Source: Rivularia sp034931125
GTDB lineage: Bacteria > Cyanobacteriota > Cyanobacteriia > Cyanobacteriales > Nostocaceae
Length of the DNA stretch: 64,000 bases
Direction of reading: 5' to 3'
Assembly (NCBI RefSeq): GCF_034931125.1
Contig: NZ_JAYGHM010000028.1
Location: 1-64,000, forward strand
Part shown: one piece after another, positions 28,082-37,718 of the stretch
Layout: the number at the start of each line of letters is the position of its first letter
Numbering within the stretch: position 1 is the first letter of the stretch
Notes under the pieces: model-generated
The model's database searches: none
What the model saw: only the letters and a program-made list of their open reading frames with translations
What the model was told of the DNA's origin: nothing
Program-made: the position numbers and the translations under genes

Positions 28082-30067
28082 ATGAATGACTTCGACATAC
28101 CGCTAAATAGTGAATCATCTTTAATTGCAAGTCCTCAAGAATTAGTTCCAAATTCTGGATTAGATGGAGCAGACTTAATTTCTGGATCGTTAAAATCCTC
28201 GAATTCTGCAATGCTACCCACCCTAGAAGAGGATGTCTTACGCTACGAAGCCGAAGAATTGAATCTAACCAACTATTTCGTTGAATCAAATATTGCATCT
28301 TCAGGTGGTAAACACATTTCTCTTGTAGGTAGCGATGGTAAAACTGGTACAGCAGCAGGTGTTTTTAATGGTGAAGCTGGAACTTATCAGGTAAATGTGG
28401 GTTTTTACGATGAAAATGATGGAGTTTCTTCTGTAGATATTACCGTTGCAGGTGACACTCAAAGCTTTTTATTGGATAAAGACTTACCTGGAAATGCTGC
28501 TGTTGCAAAAACTTTAACATCTCGTGTCACCCATTCGGATATTGAACTGCAACCGGGGGATGATTTCAAGATCGAAGCGCAACAGAATGTAGGGGAATTT
28601 GCTCGCTTTGACTACATTGAGTTTACCCCGCTAGATACCGATACCGATACTCCTGGAGATAATAATCCTGGTGGAACCGATACTCCGCAGGATGCATCTA
28701 CATATTACGTTTCATCTAAAGGTAGCGATGACAATCCAGGGACTAAAGAACAGCCTTGGAAAACGATCGATTATGCTGTTGGTAAAGATTCTACGGTGAA
28801 AGCAGGAGATACTATTTTAGTTCAGCCTGGTACTTATACAGAGTTGATTACCCTTGATAAATCAGGTAGTAAAGACCTCGGTCACATTACTCTCAAAGCA
28901 GATGGTGAAGTAACTCTACGCGATCCAGACCCTATTAACGGTGGTTTTAGAGAGGGTGTAATTCAGTCTGCTGGAGAAGGTTACTGGATTATCGATGGGT
29001 TTCGGATTGAGAATACATCCTGGGCTGGTATTGCGCTCCGAGATGCTAATAATATGATTGTGCAGAACAACCATACTTTTGAAACAGGAGCTTCAGGTAT
29101 CATCGTTTTACCCGAAAGCTACTATCAAGGTGGAGATGCTGAAGTTACTAGTAAAGATATCAAAGTGGTAGATAATACCATTGAACGAGCCAACTGGAGA
29201 TGGACGGGTAGAGGAGATACTAGAGGTACACAAGAAGCATTGAGTATTTGGGGTGTAGATGGTTTTGAAGTTGCGAACAACGTTGTTAAAGAAGGTAAAC
29301 GTGAGGGTATTGATGCCAAAACTGGCTCTCGGAATGGTTCCATTCATAACAATACTGTAACGGGTGTTGCTCAAGTCTCCGGTACACCAGGGGGTTACAA
29401 CGGTGGTCCTGCGATCTATGTTGATGGAAATCGTGCCGATACTTTCAATATCGATATTTACAGCAACATTGTCTACAGTAACGTTGCTGATGGGATTGTA
29501 ATTGCTGATGAAGCTCCACAGCAAGGAGATGTTAAAGACATTCGAGTTTACAACAATGTAGTTTATGGGAATGGGAAATTAGGCATAAATGGTGGTGTGG
29601 GAATTATGGTAACTAGCAACGTTAGCGATGTTGAAGTTATCAATAATACTGTAGCTAATAATATTCAATCGATTTTGATTGATGGTACTGATTTCAACAA
29701 AGGTATTAAAACGAGTGGTGTTGTAGTTCGTAACAACATTTTTGCTGATGCTAAGTACCGTAATGGTTTTATTGAAGATGCAAATGATGTTGTCTTGGAT
29801 AATAATCTGTTTACGGATACCTTTGAAAAGCTCTATGAAACTGGAAATGGATTGAATAACTTCAAAGAAACAAACAACACCAAGGTTAAATCAATTGGTT
29901 TCTTGGATTCCAAAGGTAATAATTACCATCTATCTGCTGATTCCCCTGCAATAGATATAGGTTCGGATGCAATTCCCGATTACGCATCTATCGATAAAGA
30001 TGAGGTGAGACGAGATCGAGATGATGCTCCCGATATGGGTGCTTATGAGTATCGTGGATCTAAGTAA
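28082..30067 (+). CDS. Secreted right-handed beta-helix protein with CBM-like domain
   Basis: About 661 residues. The ATG at 28082 follows a GGAG by 11 bases; the frame is open upstream, and an ATG at 28019 or TTG at 28010 would add 21-24 residues. Residues about 45-185 look like a CBM6/35-type carbohydrate-binding domain (RYEAEELNLTNYFVES ... EFARFDYIEFTPL). A Asp/Thr/Pro-rich linker follows (DTDTPGDNNPGGTDTP). Residues about 205-650 are a parallel beta-helix (YYVSSKGSDDNPGTKEQPWKT ... GAYEYRG), as in pectate/alginate-lyase-like proteins. No classical signal peptide is visible, so type I or another non-classical export is possible. A polysaccharide-binding or -cleaving role is inferred. Confidence 0.85.
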   Translation: MNDFDIPLNSESSLIASPQELVPNSGLDGADLISGSLKSSNSAMLPTLEEDVLRYEAEELNLTNYFVESNIASSGGKHISLVGSDGKTGTAAGVFNGEAGTYQVNVGFYDENDGVSSVDITVAGDTQSFLLDKDLPGNAAVAKTLTSRVTHSDIELQPGDDFKIEAQQNVGEFARFDYIEFTPLDTDTDTPGDNNPGGTDTPQDASTYYVSSKGSDDNPGTKEQPWKTIDYAVGKDSTVKAGDTILVQPGTYTELITLDKSGSKDLGHITLKADGEVTLRDPDPINGGFREGVIQSAGEGYWIIDGFRIENTSWAGIALRDANNMIVQNNHTFETGASGIIVLPESYYQGGDAEVTSKDIKVVDNTIERANWRWTGRGDTRGTQEALSIWGVDGFEVANNVVKEGKREGIDAKTGSRNGSIHNNTVTGVAQVSGTPGGYNGGPAIYVDGNRADTFNIDIYSNIVYSNVADGIVIADEAPQQGDVKDIRVYNNVVYGNGKLGINGGVGIMVTSNVSDVEVINNTVANNIQSILIDGTDFNKGIKTSGVVVRNNIFADAKYRNGFIEDANDVVLDNNLFTDTFEKLYETGNGLNNFKETNNTKVKSIGFLDSKGNNYHLSADSPAIDIGSDAIPDYASIDKDEVRRDRDDAPDMGAYEYRGSK

Positions 30068-30124
30068 TTCATAAATATTCCTTACTTAACCACATAAGTT
30101 ATGAGGGGTTCGGGTAGTGCGAAC

Positions 30125-30158
30125 GTCTAGCTCCCTGGTGTCAATTAGGGAGCTAGAC
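30125..30158. repeat. 12-bp perfect stem-loop (dispersed repeat)
   Basis: GTCTAGCTCCCT and AGGGAGCTAGAC pair perfectly around a 10-base loop. The same unit (AGGGAGC-type, GTGGGAGCGTCTCGCTCCCT) appears near 23310 and 59876. It may end the beta-helix transcript, although it lacks an immediate T run. Confidence 0.7.
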
Positions 30159-30315
30159 GCTCCTTTTTAGGAGTTAGCGAGACGTTTGTCCTACCAACGC
30201 GCACTACAAACTAGATTTAGACCGCTGATACACCCGATCGTAGGTGATTTCAATCACATTTAGTGTCTTTAGATTGTGGTAGATGTACTCTGAGTAAATT
30301 TACCCACAAATCACT

Positions 30316-31062
30316 GTGAATAAAAAATTTATATTTACGCTAATAGCTTTGACTATGACTGCTTGCGGAACTTCAACTTCTACGAAAAAGCCAATTGAAT
30401 CATCTCAATTAGAACCGATCGCGGAAACTACTCCTGTATCTCAGGTTATGACTGAAGTAACACCATCACCGATTCCAATAAAAGCAGTAGATAAAATAAA
30501 GCCAATTAAACCCGTTGTTAAATCAGCGAAAGTACCTGAAGCTAATCCTACTGCTGCTGAATCTACAAAATCCACGCAAACCGTTAAACCTGTTACCAAC
30601 ACTACGATTGCTCCGGAAAAACCAGTAAATATTACCGAGTTAGTTGCAGATATTAGCGGTAATATTGGGTGCAGCAAGGTAAATAAAAATTATAAAATTA
30701 AAGTGGCAACAATTGCGATCGCCAAACATAATCCTCAAAGTTTGCAGGGTTTGAGCAAAAGCCAAATTAAGCAAGCGGTGACACAAAGTATTGCTGACGA
30801 TCCCGAACGAACTGATGGTTTAGTAGCAGAATACAGAAGTAGCAACTGTGCGAACGCGAAAAATCCTACGGTTGCGACAACATCTGTAGATGTTGATAAT
30901 AGTAACAGCGTTCCTGCAAGTTCTGGTGAGGTTATTCCTTCACAGTCTGGTAGCTGTAAACAATTGAGAGCGCAAGGTATTAAAAATATTAGCGTTGCAG
31001 CCAACCCGTGGGCTGGTAGATTAGATAGAGATAACGATGGCGTTGCTTGTGAATCAAAGTAA
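30316..31062 (+). CDS. Lipoprotein with C-terminal Excalibur Ca2+-binding domain
   Basis: 248 residues from a GTG start. A lipoprotein-type leader (MNKKFIFTLIALTMTAC) places the candidate lipid-modified Cys at residue 17, though the lipobox (MTAC) is not ideal. A Pro/Lys/Thr-rich linker (about 20-100) is followed by a small domain with two Cys. The final 35 residues form an Excalibur domain ending DRDNDGVACESK, whose Asp-rich loop binds Ca2+. Expected location: outer face of a membrane. Function unknown. Confidence 0.83.
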   Translation: MNKKFIFTLIALTMTACGTSTSTKKPIESSQLEPIAETTPVSQVMTEVTPSPIPIKAVDKIKPIKPVVKSAKVPEANPTAAESTKSTQTVKPVTNTTIAPEKPVNITELVADISGNIGCSKVNKNYKIKVATIAIAKHNPQSLQGLSKSQIKQAVTQSIADDPERTDGLVAEYRSSNCANAKNPTVATTSVDVDNSNSVPASSGEVIPSQSGSCKQLRAQGIKNISVAANPWAGRLDRDNDGVACESK

Positions 31063-31193
31063 AAAAGTCTTCTAACTTCAGATAGATTTTTGCATAATCT
31101 GACAATAGTTTATTTACATTCATCTGGTTTGATGTCTAGCGGCAGAATATTTGCTTATATTTAAAAAGTGACATAGATCATGAGGTGATGGGT

Positions 31194-32189
31194 ATGGGAA
31201 TCAAAGATAGATTTTTGAGAAACTCGAAAAAAGAACCAGATCAAATAGATAATCCACAAACTATAGATATCCAACCATCACCCGCTGGTGAAACATCTTC
31301 CGAAGCGGAAAAAGGATTTATCAAACAAATGTGGAATAAGTTCCGCAAAGATTCGCATTCGGACGAAACACCAAAAGTAGAAGCACAAACAGAAATTCCA
31401 GCAGATACTCAACCAATCAATGGAGGAGTAGAAACTGAAAATAATCAAAAGGTTAATAAAAAGAATAAATTGCAATCGATTATACAGAATATATTCAGAA
31501 AAGATGCAGTTATTTCCTCACAATCGGCAACCGAAAATACTGTTGAAGAAGTGAAACCGCAAATTGTTAGCGAACAAACCGTAAAAACAAATCCTAATAA
31601 ATTAAAAAAGCTATTTAGTCAGTTAACTCAAAAAGAAAAAGAAGAAATCCAGACAGAAGAAGCGATTGAAGAAGTAGAAGAAAGATTAGAAACCGTTAGC
31701 AATAGTAGTAAAATTAAAAATGTATTTTATAAACTAGTAAAATCAGTAAATCCCCAAGATATTCAGAAATATATTCCGAAAATAACCGAAAAATTACCGT
31801 CAATGAATCGCGGTCCAATTAAAGAAATTTGGCCAAAAATTCAATCATTATTTCAGATGGTTGTAGATCCGACAGTTGCTTGGAAATCAAAAGCATTAGC
31901 AATTGGTTCTTTGCTTTATCTGATATCTCCCTTCGATGCGATTCCCGATATAATTCCTATCGCTGGACTTACCGATGATGCAGCAGTAATTATTTCCGTA
32001 GTCTCCACCTTGGCTATCGAGTTAAGTAAATATGCTAAGCAATCAGCCAGTAAAGGAATTGAAGTTGCAGAAGAATTAGCCGATATAGAAGTGCGGAAAT
32101 ATAACCGCATCGTCAGAATTACATTAACTGGTAGTATTATCGCTGCAATATTGGCGATCGCCGTAAAAATCATCCTCAAGCATATATAA
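31194..32189 (+). CDS. DUF1232-domain membrane protein
   Basis: 331 residues from the ATG at 31194, which has GAGGTG just upstream; in-frame starts at 31185 and 31188 overlap that element. The first 200 residues are charged and low-complexity (Glu/Lys/Gln-rich), probably disordered. Residues about 225-275 match DUF1232 (SLLYLISPFDAIPDIIPIAGLTDDAAVI), a small membrane-associated domain of unknown role. A C-terminal helix (GSIIAAILAIAVKIIL) is likely membrane-spanning. The stop overlaps the next start (TAATG), so the two products are probably made together. Confidence 0.85.
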   Translation: MGIKDRFLRNSKKEPDQIDNPQTIDIQPSPAGETSSEAEKGFIKQMWNKFRKDSHSDETPKVEAQTEIPADTQPINGGVETENNQKVNKKNKLQSIIQNIFRKDAVISSQSATENTVEEVKPQIVSEQTVKTNPNKLKKLFSQLTQKEKEEIQTEEAIEEVEERLETVSNSSKIKNVFYKLVKSVNPQDIQKYIPKITEKLPSMNRGPIKEIWPKIQSLFQMVVDPTVAWKSKALAIGSLLYLISPFDAIPDIIPIAGLTDDAAVIISVVSTLAIELSKYAKQSASKGIEVAEELADIEVRKYNRIVRITLTGSIIAAILAIAVKIILKHI

Positions 32190-32452
32190 TGGAGAACTAC
32201 TTTAATTTATACAGCGTGTTCCGGTTATCGCTGTTCGCAATCACCTTTTACGGAACCGTGCAATTAATAATCAATTTGTTGCGCTACAAACCTTATTATG
32301 ATAAAGTCCCCAAACCTATAAAAGGATTCTTATTCACTACAGGAGGAGCTTTATTTGAAAGAAAATTTAGACAGCATAAAAACGATTTTGTGGTAAATGG
32401 TCTACTTTTAGCCGTTCTAATCATTTTGAACGTAATATTATTCTTCGCTTAA
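32189..32452 (+). CDS. Small two-helix membrane protein coupled to the DUF1232 gene
   Basis: 87 residues, two hydrophobic segments (about 10-29 LSLFAITFYGTVQLIINLL and 69-87 VVNGLLLAVLIILNVILFFA) around a basic loop (PKPIKGFLF ... FERKFRQHK). No family recognised. The ATG overlaps the previous stop by one base, which argues that it is a real gene translated by coupling. Confidence 0.7.
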   Translation: MENYFNLYSVFRLSLFAITFYGTVQLIINLLRYKPYYDKVPKPIKGFLFTTGGALFERKFRQHKNDFVVNGLLLAVLIILNVILFFA

Positions 32453-32490
32453 AGTTGTTAATTGTTAATTGATAATTGATAACTGTTTTA

Positions 32491-32582
32491 GGACTTAACA
32501 AAAAGGCATATTCTGCTCGTAGGGTGCTGTGACACTATGTTTGATTTTTAACGCAACAATAAGGTTTTAGTGTCACGCACCA
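32491..32582. mobile_element. Truncated MITE copy
   Basis: Starts GGACTTAACAAAAAGGCATATT and continues through GTGCTGTGACACT ... AGTGTCACGCACCAACC. Its reverse complement matches the element at 44852-45016 over most of this length. The far terminus is missing, and the sequence runs directly into the Uma2 relic. Confidence 0.65.
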
Positions 32583-32800
32583 ACCGGGGTTTTGTGACAA
32601 TTGCTGTCCATCCACACCTAAATCTTTCAACTTAGCCAATAATTATTCTATTCGTTGCTGTGCTGCTTCAACTTGCTGCTCTGCTACCATTGCTCTTTCT
32701 TCCGGGTAAGTCACTTTCCCAAGGTGGTTCATCACTCCACAAGTCACATGGGGGAATAATAATATTTTCTGTATCTGTTTGTATAGTCGATTGAGTAAGC
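32583..32800 (-). pseudogene. Uma2-family relic, internally deleted
   Basis: Reading the minus strand by hand, NIIIPPCDLWSDEPPWESDLP resembles the N-terminus of a cyanobacterial Uma2 (DUF820) subtype. After a frame change comes ERAMVAEQQVEAAQQRIE, a stop (TAA where CAA is expected), then LLAKLKDLGVDGQQLSQNPG, the coiled-coil tail of the same family. The catalytic middle of about 150 residues is gone. One frameshift, one nonsense codon and a MITE at the 3' end mark it as dead. Confidence 0.65.
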
Positions 32801-33079
32801 GCTTGAGAATTTTTTGCAGCCGTTATCGTATTTAAGGGCTTTTGTAATTACCGTAGTAATTACATTTTAATTAATGGTTAACCATTAAATACATGATGGT
32901 GCGTTACGGCTAAAACATTATTGTTTTTATTTTCCATAATATTTTTTATGCTGTAACACACTAGTACCGTTCGGCGTAAATAAGCCTACTATTTGCAAAA
33001 GCTGTAAATGCTAGTTTTTTCAAGGCTCTTAATGGTGGGTTTATTTCCGCCATACTGTACTAGGCTGTTGACTCTGTAG

Positions 33080-33200
33080 NNNNNNNNNNNNNNNNNNNNN
33101 NNNNNNNNNNNNNNNNNNNNNNNNNNNNNNNNNNNNNNNNNNNNNNNNNNNNNNNNNNNNNNNNNNNNNNNNNNNNNNNNNNNNNNNNNNNNNNNNNNNN
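33080..33200. other. Assembly gap (121 N)
   Basis: Unresolved. The right flank begins with a repeat end (ACACACCCTACAA) related to the element at 8159-8342, followed by TCTAAAAT-type repeats. Confidence 0.99.
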
Positions 33201-33319
33201 CCCTAGTAACACACCCTACAATCCAAAATCTAAAATCTAAAATCCCCAATACTATGATATATATAAAACACGGTAACTCTACCGACAAACCGTAGATTAG
33301 TTGCAGAGGATTTTGAACG

Positions 33320-34336
33320 GTGGGCATAGTAGTTGAAAGCGCGTGCAAGCAGTTTGGCAGTTTTAAAGCCGTTGATAACGTCAGTGTGGAAATCAAAAGC
33401 GGCTCGCTGGTGGCTTTGTTAGGACCTTCTGGTTCGGGAAAGTCTACTCTATTGCGACTAATCGCGGGTTTGGAAATGCCAGATAGCGGTAAAATTTTGT
33501 TAACTGGCAAGGATGCCACATATCAAAGTGTACAAGAGCGCAATATCGGCTTTGTATTTCAGCATTACGCTTTGTTTAAGCATATGACGGTACGGAAAAA
33601 TATTGCTTTTGGCTTAGAGATTCGTAAAGCACCAAAGACGAAAATTAAAGCACGGGTGAATGAGTTATTAGATTTAGTTCAATTAAGCGGACTTGGAGAC
33701 AGATATCCATCCCAACTTTCTGGGGGACAAAGACAAAGAGTTGCTTTAGCGCGAGCTTTAGCGGTAGAACCGAAGGTATTACTGTTAGATGAACCTTTCG
33801 GAGCGCTCGATGCGAGAGTTCGCAAAGATTTACGCGCTTGGTTGCGAAGATTGCACGATGAAGTCCACGTTACCACCGTATTTGTTACCCACGACCAAGA
33901 AGAAGCGATGGAAGTCTCCGACGAAATTGTGGTAATGAATAAAGGTCAGGTAGAACAGATTGGTACACCAGCACAAATTTACGACCATCCCGCGACAGCA
34001 TTTGTCATGAGTTTTATCGGTCCAGTAAATGTGTTACCAAGTACCTCGCGGATATTCCAAAGTAACGGCTTCGATTCTCCACAATCAGAAATGTTTTTGC
34101 GTCCCCAAGATGTAATTGTCGAAACTTCCCCCAACGGAACCACAGTTCCAGCAAGAATAAGTCGATTGATACATTTGGGCTGGGAAATTCAAGTAGAATT
34201 AACCTTAGATGATGGACAAGTTGTAAGCGCTCATTTGACACGCGATCGATTTGATGAATTGAATTTGGAACCGCAGCAAAGAGTTTATGTGAAACCTAAA
34301 GATGCTAAATCTTTTCCACTTTTTTATTCAATTTAA
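33320..34336 (+). CDS. cysA: Sulfate/thiosulfate ABC transporter ATPase
   Basis: 338 residues. ATPase of a sulfate importer working with CysT/CysW permeases and a periplasmic binding protein at the inner membrane. Walker A GPSGSGKST (residues 35-43), Q-loop FVFQHYALFKHMTV, signature LSGGQRQRVALARALA, Walker B VLLLDEPFGALD, H-loop VFVTHDQEEA. The C-terminal TOBE-like part includes FIGPVNVLP and the MFLRPQDV element typical of CysA. It starts at a GTG. The partner permease genes are not adjacent, so the transporter is encoded elsewhere or shares components. Confidence 0.93.
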   Translation: MGIVVESACKQFGSFKAVDNVSVEIKSGSLVALLGPSGSGKSTLLRLIAGLEMPDSGKILLTGKDATYQSVQERNIGFVFQHYALFKHMTVRKNIAFGLEIRKAPKTKIKARVNELLDLVQLSGLGDRYPSQLSGGQRQRVALARALAVEPKVLLLDEPFGALDARVRKDLRAWLRRLHDEVHVTTVFVTHDQEEAMEVSDEIVVMNKGQVEQIGTPAQIYDHPATAFVMSFIGPVNVLPSTSRIFQSNGFDSPQSEMFLRPQDVIVETSPNGTTVPARISRLIHLGWEIQVELTLDDGQVVSAHLTRDRFDELNLEPQQRVYVKPKDAKSFPLFYSI

Positions 34337-34432
34337 CCCTTCTTTCTATCTATTTATTAAGGAGAGGGATGAAAAATGATAAATATTTTCCCCCTCCTTG
34401 ACAAGGAGAGGGATGTCCGCAAGGACAGGGTG

Positions 34433-34580
34433 AGGTTATTTTATTGTTATATTAAAATTGCGAATTTTATTAGATCCTGAAATACTCGAACCATCAGTAA
34501 TTACGCTGAAAGATGAAGATAAAAGAGTTAGAAACTTGGCGAGATGGGGATTAGAAGAATTAGAGTACAAGTTTGAGTGA
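34433..34580 (+). pseudogene. C-terminal fragment of a HEAT-like repeat protein (tentative)
   Basis: An open stretch without ATG translates as ILLDPEILEPSVITLKDED followed by KRVRNLARWGLEELEYKFE and a stop. The KDEDKRVRNLARWGLEEL pattern is that of one HEAT repeat. It follows a repeat (AAGGAGAGGGATGTCC) that probably removed the rest. The evidence is thin; it could be chance. Confidence 0.35.
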
Positions 34581-34597
34581 TTGTCTAATAATATTCT

Positions 34598-35182
34598 CTA
34601 TTTTGCCACTACTGGCGGTAGCATTTCCAAAATATTAATACTCAAATCGAGAAATTGCAAAGGTGAAATACTCTCATTTTCCCCTAACACAACTTCACTT
34701 TGATAACCATTTTCCGAAGCTTCTCTAAATACATGAAGCTGACGGTTAATCACATCTAAAACCCAGTAATCAACAATCCCTGCTGCTGCATAAGCTTTCC
34801 CTTTTGTTTCGCAATCTTTTTTAAAGGTAGTATCAGCAACTTCGATAACTAAATAAACTTCATTAGGTGTAGGATGATGGTCTGCGTAGTCTAATGAGTC
34901 AATTTTTACAACTGCAATATCTGGTTCTGGTTCTGAGTAATCATCTAACTGTATTGGATCTTGAATTGATACCCAAGCCCGATTTTTTAACAGGTTTTTC
35001 AGCAAATAGTCTGTTCTTCCTACAGCAGAACGATGGGCTGTTCCTATAGCACTCATCCAAATAATTTTTCCTTCTAAAAGCTCAACTCGTTCGTCTTCAT
35101 CAAAAATACCAGCTTCTGCCATCCGATGGTATTCCTTGACAGTCCACAGACGAAGATTTATTGTAGTTTCTGTACTTTGCAT
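34598..35182 (-). CDS. Uma2 family (DUF820) restriction-endonuclease-fold protein
   Basis: 194 residues from the ATG at 35182 (MQSTETTINLRLWTVKEYHRM); a longer frame from 35221 adds 13 unlikely residues. The PD-(D/E)xK-fold landmarks are present: ERVELLEGKIIWMSAIGTAHR, EPEPDIAVVK, LVIEVADTTFKKDCETKGKAYAAAGIVDYWVLDV. The family is greatly expanded in cyanobacteria and its function is unresolved, with nuclease activity inferred from the fold. This copy appears intact, in contrast to the relic at 32.6-32.8 kb. Confidence 0.92.
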   Translation of the reverse strand: MQSTETTINLRLWTVKEYHRMAEAGIFDEDERVELLEGKIIWMSAIGTAHRSAVGRTDYLLKNLLKNRAWVSIQDPIQLDDYSEPEPDIAVVKIDSLDYADHHPTPNEVYLVIEVADTTFKKDCETKGKAYAAAGIVDYWVLDVINRQLHVFREASENGYQSEVVLGENESISPLQFLDLSINILEMLPPVVAK

Positions 35183-35276
35183 GACTAAAATGATAATTTT
35201 TAATCGGGAAAGACGTAGCAATGCTACATCTCTACATTATTTATTGTATGGTAATTACCAATCCCCCATACCCAAA

Positions 35277-36872
35277 TTAACTCAACTGCGCTACAATCTG
35301 ATTTTCTAAAACAGTTTCATTAGTTAATAAATCTTCAACGGTAATTCTTAAAAACCTTTTATCATCAACTTCTAAAAATACCTTGACTCGATCGCTTCCG
35401 GGAAATCCCGGTGGTGTAAGATTGGCAATGTTTTTAGCTCCATCGCGATCGTTGAGGGGTTTTACCGTAACTTCGCTGCTTTCCATACGACGGGTAATTA
35501 ATCTGTCCCCATCAAAATAAACTTCGGTTCCGCCGCTTTGCGCTCCCAATTCTCCGATAATTAATTCTATGCTGGGTTGATTTTCTAAGGAAGCACCCAA
35601 ATATAACTCCACTGGCTTACTCATCGGATAAGGCTGCCCTTCTTTAATGATAGGATGCCAATTGTGGCAATTTTGGCGACGATTCCAATAGCGAATTCCG
35701 TAGCTGTGATACAGAAAATCCTTGATTTCCACACCTTGAGCTAATTGTAATGCTCCGTGAGCGATCGCTTCAAAAGCCTGTTCGCTGCGAATTTTTTCGG
35801 AATCAAAGTAATTTTTGATCCATGTCTGCACCGCTGGGATTTGAGAAGTACCCCCAACTAACAATACTGCATTAATATCCGTAACTTCTATTCCCTGACG
35901 ACGGGCTTGCTGCAATAATTGTGACATCAACTCATCGAGCATTGCAAAAAACGAATGCTCTTGCAAAATACTTTCAAAAGTATCGCGGTTTAATTCCAAT
36001 TCGTAACTTTCAAATGTTTCGTCGTTAAAATAAACTTCGCTGGCTTGATTTCGGGTAGAAAGCTGGATTTTTAACTTTTCTGCAAGTCTCGTTATCAAGG
36101 GACTTACTGGTAAACCTTGAGTTTTCGCGAAATAATCAGTTAACCAATTATCAATATCCGTACCACCCAAATTTTGACCGGCTTTTGCAAGAACACGAGC
36201 AGTTTTTACCTTTTGTTTAGATTCAGCTAAAGATCTATTACCAAACTTGAGTAAAAAACCCAAAGGCTTCTTATCTTGCTGTACGCTTTTATCCAAACGC
36301 ACCAACGATAAATCTAAAGTCCCCCCACCAAAATCAACAACTAATAATAAATCTTCTTCAGTTAAACCGTATCCCAAAGCAGCTGCTGTGGGTTCATCCA
36401 GCATCCGCACCTGTTCCACAGGAAGCGCTTCGCAAACCTTTCCCAACCAGTGACGATAAGCTTCAAAACTATCCACGGGAACGGTTAATACTAAAGAATC
36501 CAAACCACCTTCAACCGAAGATAATTGTTCAATTACTTTTTGTAAGTACCATTCCCCTACTTGTTCAAAAGTAATATTACGTCCATCTAATTCCGGTAAA
36601 AAACCTTGAATATCCGCACCAATTCCGCGTTTGAAGCCACGAAAAAATCGCGAATCACCCTTGAGATCCACACCGCGATCGCGAACTTGTTGTCCAATTA
36701 AAACTTGAGCAGTTAAAGCATTTTCCACATACAGCAAACTAGGAATCAGCGGTGGATTTAAACCTTGTTGAATAGATAATTCTGGTATTTTTAAAGTCTC
36801 CGGCTGTTGAGTTACCGGGTTCCAGCGAGCAATGACGGTATTACTAGTGCCAAAATCGATTGCTATTGCCAT
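35277..36872 (-). CDS. Hsp70-family protein (short DnaK-like)
   Basis: 531 residues. The actin-like ATPase domain begins at AIDFGTSNTVIARWN (phosphate-1 motif) and continues with RMLDEPTAAALGYG, LVVDFGGGTLDLSLVR (phosphate-2) and NAVLLVGGTSQIPAVQ (adenosine motif). After about residue 390 comes a short beta-type substrate-binding part (VELYLGASLENQPSIELIIGELG). The alpha-helical lid and EEVD-type tail of DnaK are missing, so it is a divergent Hsp70-like protein, not DnaK. A client or partner is unknown. Monocistronic. Confidence 0.93.
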   Translation of the reverse strand: MAIAIDFGTSNTVIARWNPVTQQPETLKIPELSIQQGLNPPLIPSLLYVENALTAQVLIGQQVRDRGVDLKGDSRFFRGFKRGIGADIQGFLPELDGRNITFEQVGEWYLQKVIEQLSSVEGGLDSLVLTVPVDSFEAYRHWLGKVCEALPVEQVRMLDEPTAAALGYGLTEEDLLLVVDFGGGTLDLSLVRLDKSVQQDKKPLGFLLKFGNRSLAESKQKVKTARVLAKAGQNLGGTDIDNWLTDYFAKTQGLPVSPLITRLAEKLKIQLSTRNQASEVYFNDETFESYELELNRDTFESILQEHSFFAMLDELMSQLLQQARRQGIEVTDINAVLLVGGTSQIPAVQTWIKNYFDSEKIRSEQAFEAIAHGALQLAQGVEIKDFLYHSYGIRYWNRRQNCHNWHPIIKEGQPYPMSKPVELYLGASLENQPSIELIIGELGAQSGGTEVYFDGDRLITRRMESSEVTVKPLNDRDGAKNIANLTPPGFPGSDRVKVFLEVDDKRFLRITVEDLLTNETVLENQIVAQLS

Positions 36873-37286
36873 TTGTTATTAATAATTGAATAAATAATTG
36901 AATATTATTTTGTATCTACCAACCAAATCAACCATGAGATCAATGTAGAGACAGGGCGTATTGCTGCTACGTCTCCCAGAATTTTGAATACCCCACCGAT
37001 TAATTTTACCCCTAAACAAGATTCTGGTATAGCTGCAAATATTAGACAATAAAATTATTTTAAGAAAATTAAACTTTTATAAACCATTTAGTCAAAATTG
37101 GCACAAAACCACTTAGCCGACTCACTTATAATCAACATTCAGTAAACTAGATTTGTATCTTGTACCAAACGTCATCTGTCAAGCAATAGAAATAATTATT
37201 AACATATAGTCACAAGGTTAAGAATCGTAAAACAGTATGGGGACACTTATGTTTACTCCTGGCTATTTTTTTCAACATAGGAAATT
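36873..37286. other. Spacer, minor repeats only
   Basis: About 415 bp between divergent genes. A short GTAGAGACAGGGCGTATTGC repeat near 36943 resembles GACGTAGCAATGCTAC near 35213. Nothing else is seen. Confidence 0.5.
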
Positions 37287-37508
37287 ATGAACAAGCATAA
37301 ATCGCCAGAAGCAAAAGGATTCATTGAAAATCTCAAAAATGGCGTTTGGATATTTGGCGTATCATCTTGGTTATTTGGGATTACAGATAGAAGTATTGCT
37401 TCATTTTCAGATGGTTACTTATCAGCACTAGATTTAACTCAACTATTTACCGCAGCAACATTTTTTGTAGCATGGCTATTTCTCAAACCATCATCCACTA
37501 AAGCTTAA
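37287..37508 (+). CDS. Small membrane protein, unknown
   Basis: 73 residues with two hydrophobic segments (about 19-32 NGVWIFGVSSWLFG and 51-68 TQLFTAATFFVAWLFLKP). A GGAAATT element lies just upstream of the ATG. No family recognised. The coding probability is moderate, judged from composition and position; it is followed by a heptamer repeat array. Confidence 0.55.
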   Translation: MNKHKSPEAKGFIENLKNGVWIFGVSSWLFGITDRSIASFSDGYLSALDLTQLFTAATFFVAWLFLKPSSTKA

Positions 37509-37511
37509 ACT

Positions 37512-37547
37512 TGAGGGAGCAGGGAGCAGGGAGCAGGGAGCAGGGAG
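37512..37547. repeat. Heptamer STRR array (GGGAGCA)
   Basis: About four to five tandem GGGAGCA units, the same family as at 985 and 1860. A separate GGGGGTTTGGGGGA repeat pair follows (about 37588-37642). Confidence 0.85.
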
Positions 37548-37718
37548 AATATAGAATTTCACAACAAAAAATAGATCACCCTTTTGGAGGGGGTTTGGGG
37601 GACGCAACCGTCCTCCCAATCGGGGGTTTGGGGGAGAATCCCCCAATTCTTGGTTTTCTAAACTAGATAAAGTAAAGATCGATCCATCAATCGAACGTTC
37701 CAAACACCAACTTAGTAA

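Noticed and set aside
32989..33519. Minus-strand frame spanning the N gap and the start of cysA
   Set aside because: It crosses the assembly gap and overlaps the real cysA gene in another frame.
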